From assembly GCA_964017195.1 (NCBI GenBank), contig OZ024898.1, positions 17,786,475 through 17,850,474 on the forward strand: DNA of 64,000 nt, written 5' to 3'. Below the pieces are notes generated by a model. That model was not told the origin of the DNA, did not search any database, and worked only from the letters and a program-made list of their open reading frames with translations. Origin of the DNA: Siderastrea radians. Lineage: Eukaryota; Cnidaria; Anthozoa; Scleractinia; Rhizangiidae. Made by a program: the position numbers and the translations under genes. Below, piece after piece: positions 37,301 through 49,300 of this stretch; within the stretch, counting starts at the first letter, position 1; the number at the start of each line of letters is the position of its first letter.

Positions 37301-40300
37301 TTTTTTCTTGTGTTGTTTGTCAAGTTTTAGCCACCTTCTTCTTACTTTTTGATGTCGACATCTCAAAATTATACTAAAACAATTATTCGCCTCAGGCTCA
37401 GTAAATATTGGCGAATATTTACTGAGCCTTGTGCTCGGTAAATATTCGCCAATATTTACTGAGCCTGAGGCGAATAATTGTTAATTATATTGCACCATAT
37501 TTAGCAGGGTGAGTAGAGCTACGTACGTGAGCACTAAGTGACTCTCTTGACTGTGCTTATTTTCGTATATCACAGACACAACTTTTAGCTGACTCCTAAT
37601 TCCTTAAGGGTCACTTTTCTGTGGATAATCGTCGATAATCACTGTCAAATATAGCTTCTTCGTGTTACATCAGAGTAGCAATGCAAGGCTTGATAGTACA
37701 AATTATTCCATCCGCAGTGTTTCCTGTTTTCTCTTGTTAAAACAATCCTTTTTTATGTATCTCTTGCATAATAATCGCCAATGGACCGAAGCCGCAAAAG
37801 GTGAATTGAATTTTCCAACACGGAATTCAGTCCAGTCACATCAGTAAAATAAAACATTGTTCACCATAGCAGATTTCTGATTATGTAATCCGAACCGGAA
37901 ATCGACTGTTCTCATCGACTGTGTTTGCTTGGCAATCCAACACAAGTATATTCACGATATGCCCCTCTCAAAATATTCTAAGAACTCATAGCTTTTCTCT
38001 GTGATCTAACGCTATTTCTCTTAAATCTTACTGCAACATGTTGAAAACTACTGAGCATGAAATCATTGATAAACGTCACGAGTTGCACTCTAATCAGCGG
38101 GAACCCGATTAGCCTACAGTGGAACCTCTATATAACTTAGTCCTCGGTATAACGAACAATATTTTTCAGCCCAGCAATTAGTGTATTGTATGGAAAAGAA
38201 CCCCGGTGTATAACGAACTAATCTGCCCAGTGCCTTGGCATTTTGTTAAATCGAGGTTCCACAGTACGATACATCAGCGCCTAAAATGAGGGCAGAGGAA
38301 CGGGCAGTTAAATATCTTATCTCCCTATTTTTAAACTCATTTTTCTCCCTCCTCCCTAATTTTTTTGGCCCGTTCTCCCTACTCCCTGTTTTTTTACCTT
38401 TCTCCCTGATTATGCTTTAACGGGTTTATATTACGTAACACTACACTGCAGTTTAAATTCCTTCCAATATTGTCACTTTACTAAAGAACTTTGTGCTCTT
38501 TGAATACCTACAGACTACTAGACTTAACATGTAGTAACAGGGTACCTATGAATGATGTCGTGCTCAAAATCGACCCGAAAAGTCTCGGGGCTCTCGGGAA
38601 ACGCATACCTGTTGGTCCGAGATATTCGGGTTTCTTAAGGAATTTGCATGCCTACTACTACAACGGTATCAGTTGTTGCTCGGTTTATGACTATGTGGAA
38701 AAAGCAGATCTTAGAAAGGGCTATCAGAATCCTAAAAAAAAATTGGGGGTAAGCGCGCATTTTTGAGAGATATTTGGAAAGAAAATGCCATACATTCTTT
38801 GTATTTTAAAGCTTTTTTTTAAATCATGGTTGCTTAGTTATTTTCTGAAAAATGCGTGGTTACCCACCTTTTTCTTTTTAGATTCCAATAATCCTTACTA
38901 AGATCTGCTTTCCCCCCATAGACATAACCTTTGCAAAAGTACCTCTGTATGAGGACCCACCGTCCTTAAGAAGGTTTGCCTACATCGAAACTTTTTTGTT
39001 TGTGGCTGAACTAGAAATGTTTATTGGTTCTTGATGAACGTTAAAATGTTAGGATTTGTACCGCACTAACGGGTCAAGATATTGCAGCATCAACCAGTAC
39101 ACGAAGTCCATAAAATTTTTTAAGTACGATTACATTGTCAGTTTAGTTTCATAGTTTTCTGACTTCCCTTCCTACAAATCATTCTTATTAAGCAATTTGA
39201 AGTAGAAATATTTTTGCACAAAAGACTTCGGAGTTCTGACCCGACACAGTGCAAGAGGGAAGTCCAGAACATATGTCAATGTTTGAGTGACAGTCAAATT
39301 ACTTTAAAAGATCACAAAATGGAGCCGTTATCGATGACATGAATGCCGAAAGTGCGATTCCACGGTCTATAATAAAATACTTCTTAAGATTAAGTTGCTG
39401 TATTGTTTCACGTTTCTGGGAACCTAATGGAAGCACTGAATCAGAAAGCACTACTCGTTTTATTGGTGACGCCTAAACAGACCTAAACACATGAAGTGCA
39501 CAGAAAAGACAGAAAACTAGAAAGGCAAAACATTTCGTACTCACCATGGCCTTGCCCCTGACCTTCATCCTAAATATCACGTTTTAACGAACACTAACAT
39601 GCCCAACTCAAGGTCTCACGATTTTCCGATTTGGCCTATAAATCTCACGGTCAATCAGAATATCTTGAAATGGCCAAACAATGAAGCGAGAAATTCTCTA
39701 GCGACCTCTAATAGCATGAAGCGCGAAAAATATCAAGAGACCATTCAAAATATCGCAAACACCTGTACCTGAGCTTACGGGCTCAAAATAGTCTTGGGTA
39801 TCCAGGGTCTACTCATTCTTCTCTCGATATAATTGTTTAGTGGGGAACAGATCCGTACAGTTTCTTATATTAGGATCTATTAAGGCTTTTAAGACTCATG
39901 TCACGTTTAATTTTTTTTTAAAGACATTCTCCCTTCTCTTTTCATGCTGGTTCTCTCGTCTCCCTATTTTTTTGCGTCCTTTCTCCTTCTTCCCTATTTT
40001 TTTGGGCCATTTCTCTCTCCTCCCTAAACCCTTCCTCTCCCCTCTAAAATAACGAAAACATCTCCGCCGACAAGGCCAGAAAACACAGCGAAGTTACCGT
40101 CTTAGGAACACCGAAAATGACACGAACGACCTGAATGCACCCGACTCAGTCACGACAGGAATGTGTCTATGTCTTCCAATCTTCTCTTAGGTCGCTATCG
40201 CAGCCACGAGATAAAAATGTATGATTAGCGGTTTTGGTAGGCAATTCAAGCAATCCTTGACTCACATGCTTTTCTTTTTCAGAACGCTTGTGGCAAGTCT

Positions 40301-43300
40301 CCATGTAAAAACGGTGGAACCTGTCAATCTGGATTTACAAAGAAAAAATATCACTGTCTGTGTCCTCCAGGATTCATGGGTCGCATTTGTTCAAAATGGT
40401 AAGAAATAAATAAAGATTGGTACCCCCATTTTACTAAGTCAGGCTGTATCCCAGCTATCTGAACTATATTAAGGTAATACAGTTATACAGGGATCTATAC
40501 AGTTACATGTAAGTTAAACCAAGGTTATGCAGTTCAATATTGTGAATGTTTAGTCCTGTTTATTTTGTCAACGTTACTGTAGATATTGACGAATGCGATG
40601 AAAACAGTCATAAGTGTGATGAAAACGCTGAATGTAAGAACACAAGAGGATCCTACAGATGCAACTGTAAATCTGGTTATTCTGGACACGGATACAAATG
40701 CACAGGTATCTACTTGTTCTTTTGTTTAGTTGAACCCTCTACTCTGCCAGCTTACCTTTTTCATTAAGATGCAACGCAATTCTAACTTTTGAATTTACGG
40801 TCAAAAAGGGCTGATTGTTTAATGTAAAGTTTCATTTCTATGGATTAGACATGTGTTTTGTATATCTGATGATTTTGTCAGCCGTGCTGTACTTGGTCTG
40901 GGCTTGGAGTGTCGGAACTTTACCATTCAAATGAAATATTCAAGCAATTGCAAAATAGGTCTGAGACACTCAACGTAATTTAAGAATCTTCCAATCAATG
41001 CAATGCCTGCACCTCTTCCTCCGCCAAACAATGTTGCGCAATTCACGACATTACGTTCAAAGACCCTTCAAATCTACCACCATGAGCATTGAAAAGGAGA
41101 GGAGGATTGAAATTGAATGAAATAAAAAAATTCAAATGAAGAATGATCCTCGCAGTGATATGCGCAGTTAAAGAAATTGCGATTACGCCTGGAAAAAACT
41201 TCGAAGCTTTGGACGGGATTTGAACTCGTCACCTTCACGCTGCTAGTGTGATGCTCTAACCACCCAAGCTATCAAGGCCTCATAAGTTGGGTGCGGTCAA
41301 TTGTGAGTTCAATGAATGATAAATCATATATGTTAACTGAGAGGTTCATTCTTCATTTGATTTCATTTGCGCAGTTCACATATATGATTTATCATATATT
41401 CATTGTCATCTCAAAGTTGTTTTAGTTTTCAAAGAGAGTACGTTTTGTACGTAATAGCCAATTTTGACGAGGGTGTTTCAAACGTTTTGCAACTGCTTGT
41501 AGCAAGCAGTACTTTTTTTTACTGCGGCACTGTTTGTTAAATCGTAATTAACGGTATTCTAATTTTGTTCCTGCACAGTGAAAGTTAATAAGCGGTAGCT
41601 ATCCTCCTTAATCTTCCATGTTAATTCTTGAACATTGTTAAGGTCATGTGGTCATTTTATTACATGTAAACTATACATTTAATGTCATTAAAGATGCGTT
41701 TATTGTTCATCATGGTGTAAGATAGGTAAGATGAACGTTTATTCGTTTGTCTCACGATGGAATCGCTTTGAGTTGTTGATCGCGACGTTTCGACTGCAAT
41801 ACTGCTAGTCTTAGTCAGGCGATGAGGTCGATTGTTTACGTGTCGATATTTGTAGCATGTTGGTTCGCTGCTATTGGTGCATTTCGATCCTCATTATTAT
41901 TCCGACTATTAGATGTTGTTCCCTCACAGGTCTGCTTTGTGGTTGATCGGCTGTTGTGCTTTCTGATCGTAGGTATCCAAGCTTCAGGATATTTCGATTC
42001 CACTATCTCTATTGATGTTATTAGGATGAAGTCTTATATGGATAGCCTCTTTGACCCTACGTGTGTACCAGTGAGGGTCACGATCAATAAACTTAACTTC
42101 TTTCCAAATAGGAAGATGCCCCGTTTCGTTAGCCTGCTCCGAAACTGCGGAGGTTTGTGTACGAGCAAGCATATATCTATGTCGTGTTCTTTTATCCTGT
42201 CTTGCATCGCTATCCCTGTTTCCCCGATGTACACTTTGCCGCACTCACATGGAATCTTATAGACGACACCGTCTTGTTAAGTTGGTTCAAGGACGTCTTT
42301 CGGTCGCACTAAGTAAGACCTAAAAGTTGTGTCTGATTTGAAGACGGTGCGTACGCCTTGTTTTTGTAGGCAACGGCGAAGAACCTCTGATACACATTTT
42401 ATGTAGGGTAGAACCGCAGTAGATTTAAATTCCTGCGTAGGTTCTATGTTGGCTGTTGGTCTTGTTGTCTTTGTGAGCTTTCGCACAAATGAAGAAGGAT
42501 ATCCGTTCGAAACAAGAACTGATGATAAATGTTTCTTTTCTTCAGAGATAGCTGATGATTTTGATATGAGGTGTTTGGCTCGGTCGTATAGACACTTAAC
42601 AATACCACGTTTGAGGATGGTGTGAATCATAGGCTAGGTATTGGTCAGTGTGGGTGGGCTTTCTGTAAACAGTGGTGGTGAGAAGACCGTTTGAGGCGGT
42701 TAAAAAGAAGAAACCTGAAAAAATTCAGGCTTGAACAGGAATCGAACCCATGACCTCTGCGATACCGGTGCAGGTTTCTTCTTTTCAACCGCTTAGGTTG
42801 AAACACCTTCACTGCGATGATCTACATATAGTTCTTACTATCCCCTTTCTCGACACGTCAGTTTCAAGGGATTCAAACGGTCTTCTCACCACCACTGTTT
42901 ACAGAAAGCCCACCCACACTAACCAATACCTAGCCTATGATTCACACCATCCTCAGTCAGTGAAACGTGGTATTGTTAAGTGTCTATACGACCGAGCCAA
43001 ACACCTCACATCAAAACCATCAGCTATCTCTGAAGAAAAGAAACATTTATCATCGGTACTTGTTTCGAACGGATATCCTTCTTCATTTGTACGAAAGCTC
43101 ACAAAGACAACAAGACCAACAGCCAACAAAGAACCTACGCAGGAATTTAAATCTACTGCGGTTCTACCCTACATAAAAGGTGTATCAGAGGTTCTTCGCC
43201 GCTGCCTACAACAACAAGGCGTACGCACCGTCTTCAAATCAGACACATCTTTTAGGTCTCACTTAGTGCGACCGAAAGACGCCCTTGAACCAACTAAAGA

Positions 43301-46300
43301 AGACGGTGTCATCTATAAGATTCCATGTGAGTGCGGCAAAGTGTACATCGGGGAAACAGGGAGAGTGATGCAAGACAGGCTAAAAGAACACAACAGAGAT
43401 ATGCGGCTTGCTCGTACACAAACCTCCGCAGTTTCGGAGCAGGCTAACGAAACGGGGCATCTTCCTATTTGGAAAGAAGTTAAGTTTATTGATCGTGATC
43501 CTCACTGGTACACACGGAGGGTCAAAGAGGCTATCCATATAAGACTTCATCCTAATAACATCAATAGAGATAGTGGAATCGAAATTCCTGAAGCTTGGAT
43601 ACCTACGATCAGAAAGCACAACAGCCGATCAACCACAAAGCGGACCTGTGAGGGAACATCATCTAATAGTCGGAATAATAATGAGGATCGAAATGCACCA
43701 ATAGCAGCGAACCAACATGCTACAAATATCGACACGTAAACAATCGACCTCATCGCCTGATGAAGACTAGCAGTATTGCAGTTGAAACGTTGCGATCAAC
43801 AACTCAAAGCGATTCCATCGTGAGACAAACGAATGAACGTTCATCCTACCTATACATTTAATTCTTAATCTCGTTTGTTAAATTTCTGGCTCTCTGATCA
43901 GTGGAGTTAATCGCAAATCACACCAGTTCATGAGAACAATTGGACGCCAAGTGCCACGGATGTGACACAACTAATTTCTGCTTCTAAAGCGAAATATGGT
44001 TGTTTTTAAATAGCTCTTAATTGATCTGTAGATGTTGATGAATGTAGTGCCGCTGGAATCAACAAATGTGACGCCAATGCCGAGTGCACTAACACCAAGG
44101 GATCGTACAGCTGCAAGTGTAGAGCAGGATATGTAGGAGACGGACGCACTTGTACAGGTAGTAAGACATAACGAGTAGTATAGTATGCATGTTTTAGACC
44201 CCTTTTTGGTTGGACAGGTTGGACCGGTTGGACAGGTTTTTAAATCGTTTAGATGAAGCATTCTGGTTGGCTGCTGCACGTTCTATAGTTTGATGGTTTA
44301 GCATGCGCCAATTCTCATTTCATTTGTGATTCTGTTGAGTCATGATATTTACCACCGTCTAGGAAAGCCAAAAAGTGGAAGCTCACGTCCAATCATTGCG
44401 CTTTTCTTGCGTTACGGAGACAACCGGTTGTGCTTTACACAGCACTGGGTTTTTTGGAAATAATAGGGCAAGTATGGGCTAGTCTATTGTTTCTATTGAT
44501 CCTATTGTGTAAGAAAAACGCTTGTTAGCATTTCTCCTCAATTAATGAGAATCCACAGCATTTTTTTCATAAGATCAAGATAACAGACTATGACGTCATC
44601 GGCGTTAATGTATTCCTGCTCCTGCTAATGAGTTTTCTGCCCAAAAAGGGGTCGAAAACATGCATACTATACTACGAAATGTGCTAAGTCGTACAAATAA
44701 ACAGAAAGACATCGGATTTTTTAAACAAATAAAATTAATAGGTTCTTTGGACTCCAGCAGTGTAGATGCTTTACGTTATTTCCCTAAATACTTTACTTAA
44801 TATTTGAGTTACTGCAAATGTAGTTTGTATTTCCACCAAGAAGTAACGTCACAAGTTAATTTCCGAATCGCTACAAAAGAGGAAGACATGTAAAAACGGG
44901 AAGCTGTCACTCCGTATGATGTACATGAGAAGATATTAAAAAGTCCTTTTAGTAAGATATCTAAAGTTAGAAGGACACCGATACTCTGAGATATATTCTT
45001 GCTTTTGTCTCCTCTGTAGAAATTGTTGTAAAACATATGACAAAAGTTTGAAAATCGTTGCAATGCTCTTTTGGAAATTTGTTTGATGGATCTAAAAAGT
45101 GCTCTGTAATATTTTGGAGTTGTAACACAATTTAGTCTTCTGTTTAGCAATTAAAAGAAGAAAATGTTGCCTTCACACCTAAATGCGTTCGAAGCCTCAC
45201 TCTCAAAACCCACAAGTCGTCAAATCCGTAACAAATTCAAATCGAAGCTTGCTGTGTCCACACCTAATTCTACTTCAAGATTCCCCACTGCACCTGAACA
45301 ATTTTAGAGCACGACACATGGTGCAATTAATTTGTGCAATGTTGCACAACTTGTCCTGTCCTTTATCCTTATTTTCTTGCAATATTGATCATTGCAAAGC
45401 CAGGAAACGAACTTATTGTGCGTAGAACGGAACAGACAAAAATACCTGAGAGGTGGGGAGAGGTTGTTGCTATGGCAAGCCTCACTGTAATTGATCACAC
45501 TGTTACTTGTTTCTATCCCGCAAGTAATTTTCTCTCCTTGTACGCGTGATACTCGTTACAATTTTCTAAGTCAATATTCACGGTATCAAAGAGTTTTACG
45601 GGTTCCAGGACTCAATCACATGAAACCAAGGTTCCAGGTAACCAAAGTCCCTACTTCTGTCCGTGCTCCAAGAGGAAAGAAGCTGAAGGCTCCGTACTCC
45701 AAGGCCAAAAACTTCGGGGTCCTGGGGCTCCAGGGAGTCCCTCTGTGAGACCCTGAATGTTCTCTTCTTGACTGGCACTTCCCTTATGCTTTCTTTTTAT
45801 ATAAGGATAATTGCAAGTGCAAGGCCCCACTTTCATTAAAGTTAAATTAAAGTGACACATACTTAAGCGTTTTAATGCAGAGTGGAGTATGAAATATTAC
45901 TTACTAGCTGCCATTCCTTAGTTCCTCTGAGCAACAGGTTCGTTCAATTTGAATTTTTTAAAGACCAAAAACTGTTGCAATTGTGTTACAACTCCTGCGA
46001 CAAAAACAATCTAAAGGATGGAAATATCGAATTCTAGTTCAATGGAGCAAGAAATGCAGGGTCGGAAATAAATATAGGTGAAAGATATCCCGTCAGGTAT
46101 TTCTCCATGAGGCTGCCATTTTGATTTTTATCGCGAACTTGGGCAGCCAATTTTAATGTAAGATCGAAAACCGTGAAATCGTGGAGAAACGGTTGCAACC
46201 TCTATTTCTTCTCTTGCTTTGGTTTATGAAGGGGATATCTGAGGATTTTTTAAACTTAATTAGTTGTCCAAGAACTGGCGGTGTCTCTGAGGGACAAAAG

Positions 46301-49300
46301 TGAGACTACACAAATGTTGTGTCTCCATTCAATTCGTACCACGGCGAAGTGAAGAAATGGGCTAAACATTAACGGCTGGGGGCGAAATTAAAGGAAACCT
46401 TTTTAATTAGAGCCGTTACCAACAATAACGCCATTTTAAACTGTTTAGTTCGTATTTAAGTAATTTCATGCGAAGCGCCCTTGCATGTAAAACCACCAAA
46501 AACAGGCATGAGGCATGCTGCCGTGCTAACATTGGGACGCCCCAGTGCATTGTGAACTATTGCTTTGAAACTATCAACAGAAAAATGTCACGGAATCATT
46601 TCTAAGCATAGAGCAGATTGCGGCCAGCCAGGGATAAGCAGGGACAAATGTGAACAAGACAATGGATGTTGCTATGATGATTCCGCCGGGGAAAGCTTCC
46701 CTTATTGTTTTTATGGAAGAGACAGGCAGGGTAAGACTTCTCTGTCGATCTCTCAGCACTATCGAAAGAAAAATGTAAATGAATGGTTGTTTGATTCAGT
46801 GATGTGAATGGTTATTGCTCTCTGTCTGGTTAGTTTAAGCAAATCCTACCAAAAAGATGTCAAAGCTTTGTCAACATCAATAAAAGCCTTAGTCAAAAAG
46901 TGGAGGGGAGTGTAACTGAACAGTAGGCATCACTGTAATTGCTGACATGACTAAATGTAGTCTGAACTTTTCACTGATCATTTTAACGAAGTCTATCATG
47001 CAAAAGAACAAAGAGTACTTTACGGAACATGTTGATAGCAACTCCACGCTTACTGAGCTAAGTCTATCTATTATAATTTATTACTAAAACTTTATTGAAA
47101 CACACATATTGCTTCATTTTAAAGGGGCTCTGTTACCTAAGACAGATCTCAGGAAGATAGCGTTAAAGACCTGAATTACAGCAGGATCAATAGCTACGGT
47201 TGTATGCATTAGATTTAAAGAGTTACAAGTCCGTCTAAAAGGAAGATGAATGAGAGGGCCGAAGTACGTTTTTGAGAGGTATCCGTCTTAGAGAGAAATA
47301 CAGCAAGAAGTACAGCAGGGACAAACACTACATGTCCGTAGTTTTGAGAGAGGTGTCCATCTTAGTGAGAGATAAATAAAGAACAGAAGTATAGCAACAA
47401 GGGACACTACAAAATTACGTGTCCGTAGAGAGGTGTTCATCTGAGAGAGAGAGAGGTGAGGGTAAAGACGTAAAGTACAGCAGGGGCCACCACTATACAG
47501 GTGTATGTTATAGGGGGATGACTCAGGATGACCGTCTTAGATAGAGACCTATAGTAAAGCCTGTCCAAAGTACGGGAAGAACCGTACCGATCTCTTAAGA
47601 AAAGTGTCTGTCTTTAGAGTGAGATGCTGATAGTAAAGAACTTGAACATCGCAGTAGAAAAGGACACGCCCGTCTGACTGTAGGCCATATTATGTCATTA
47701 AATATTGACGTTATTGCATATCAACTTTTAGTTGTGATGGATTCAGTTATCATATCCAACAACGGACTTTATCTGCGCCATCTTGAGCATTTCCTTGCGC
47801 CTTTGGTCGGAGAGAATTCTAAGTGGGAGCTTTGCTACCGCTCCTCTACAGATACAAACGTTGACCACGTTTTTCACAGCAAGTGCGATGGCAAAAACAA
47901 CACGGTTACTATTATAAAGAAGAACGAATTCGTGTTTGGAGGATTCACTGATATTCCTTGGGGTGAGTACTTTACCTGTTTCAGGTTTAACTTCTTAAAT
48001 CTTTGCTTAGCTGTTCTTCACCAGGGACATTTGAAGGTCGTTTCATTTTTATGAAATGTTCGCTTACGAGAGAGTAAAAAGATTAAGTCGCATAAGGGGG
48101 TCCGTTATACATCTGAGTTCAGTTGCTTATAGCCGATTAACGTTTTTAGCATATACCAAACCAGTTGATACATAGCGTTTTTCGCGCGCTCTGATTGGCT
48201 ACTCAAACTCAGGATTTTATCTACTATTCACCAAGATGCTCGCCTTGTAAACTTTCAATCTTTCGCACCGACTTCGCCTGTTTGATCTTCCTACCGTCCG
48301 AACTATCTGCCTCTGGTGCTCCAAGGATTTGGCTTGTTTCGATTTGAAAGTGCTATGACAGATAATTGTTTGGTAGTCTGTTGGCCGATAGTCAAAGACA
48401 AAAATAATTTCTGATACTGGAATTCTTATCAATAAGTTGTGAGATTTTTAAAGTTGGTTATGATGCTTGATTGTATATTAAAAGTAAAAATCTATTGTAC
48501 TTGGTGTTTTAGTATTCTGATTGCACTAACACGAGTATTCTTGGTGAAATAATTAATCGTTCGATATAATACATAGATACAGGGTAGCTTCTTATAGGAA
48601 CTAAGGCATGACAAGTTCGAATAATGTACACTAATATAACACGCCAGACACGAAACCACTGAAAAACTACTCCTTATTTGTGGCCCAAAAAAAGAATGTG
48701 GAAATGTATTTCCCATCTAATGCAGTGTCACTAGACCTCGAGGAAAAACAAACCCTAAAAATAGACCGAGAAAGGAAAAATACTGAGAAGCTCTACAGTA
48801 GAACACTGAATGACGTAGAATGATAAAATATCTCCCGCCAAAAGCTTAAATACTCCCGAAGGTCATACGACAAACCCGAGCCTCAGAATATTTTTGTTTC
48901 TGACTAATTCGTTCCCAAGTCACTCAACGGTCAGAAATCACATTTACTGGAAGGCCGATGTTTGACTTCTCCAAATTTTTGTACATTTGGAGAATTATTG
49001 CAATTTGACAAAGGTAGACAAAAAAGATAGACAAAATCTGTTTACCAAGTCAACAGTTTATAAATAACAAGCACTAGCAACTCAAGACATGGTTTTGTTT
49101 GGTAAATCAACCCCTATTAACCTTTGCTTTTACGCTTAAATAACATTAAAGGGTAGCGACAAGGAAACACAAAGGATCTGGGTCTGTTTTACAGAAGACT
49201 GAGGAAGTGATAAATAAATTTATCGTGATCCTGCAAAATGAATGAAAACAAGGTGAAGAGAATAAGAGCCAAAAATTTACCTGTTTAAATCTCTGTTGCG

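Noticed and set aside
44809..45150. 113-codon minus-strand frame in gene 2 intron
   Set aside because: Composition looks random and no motif or flanking splice sites support it.
47230..47660. CRISPR-like array
   Set aside because: Units are degenerate and contiguous with no regular spacers, and the context is an animal intron.
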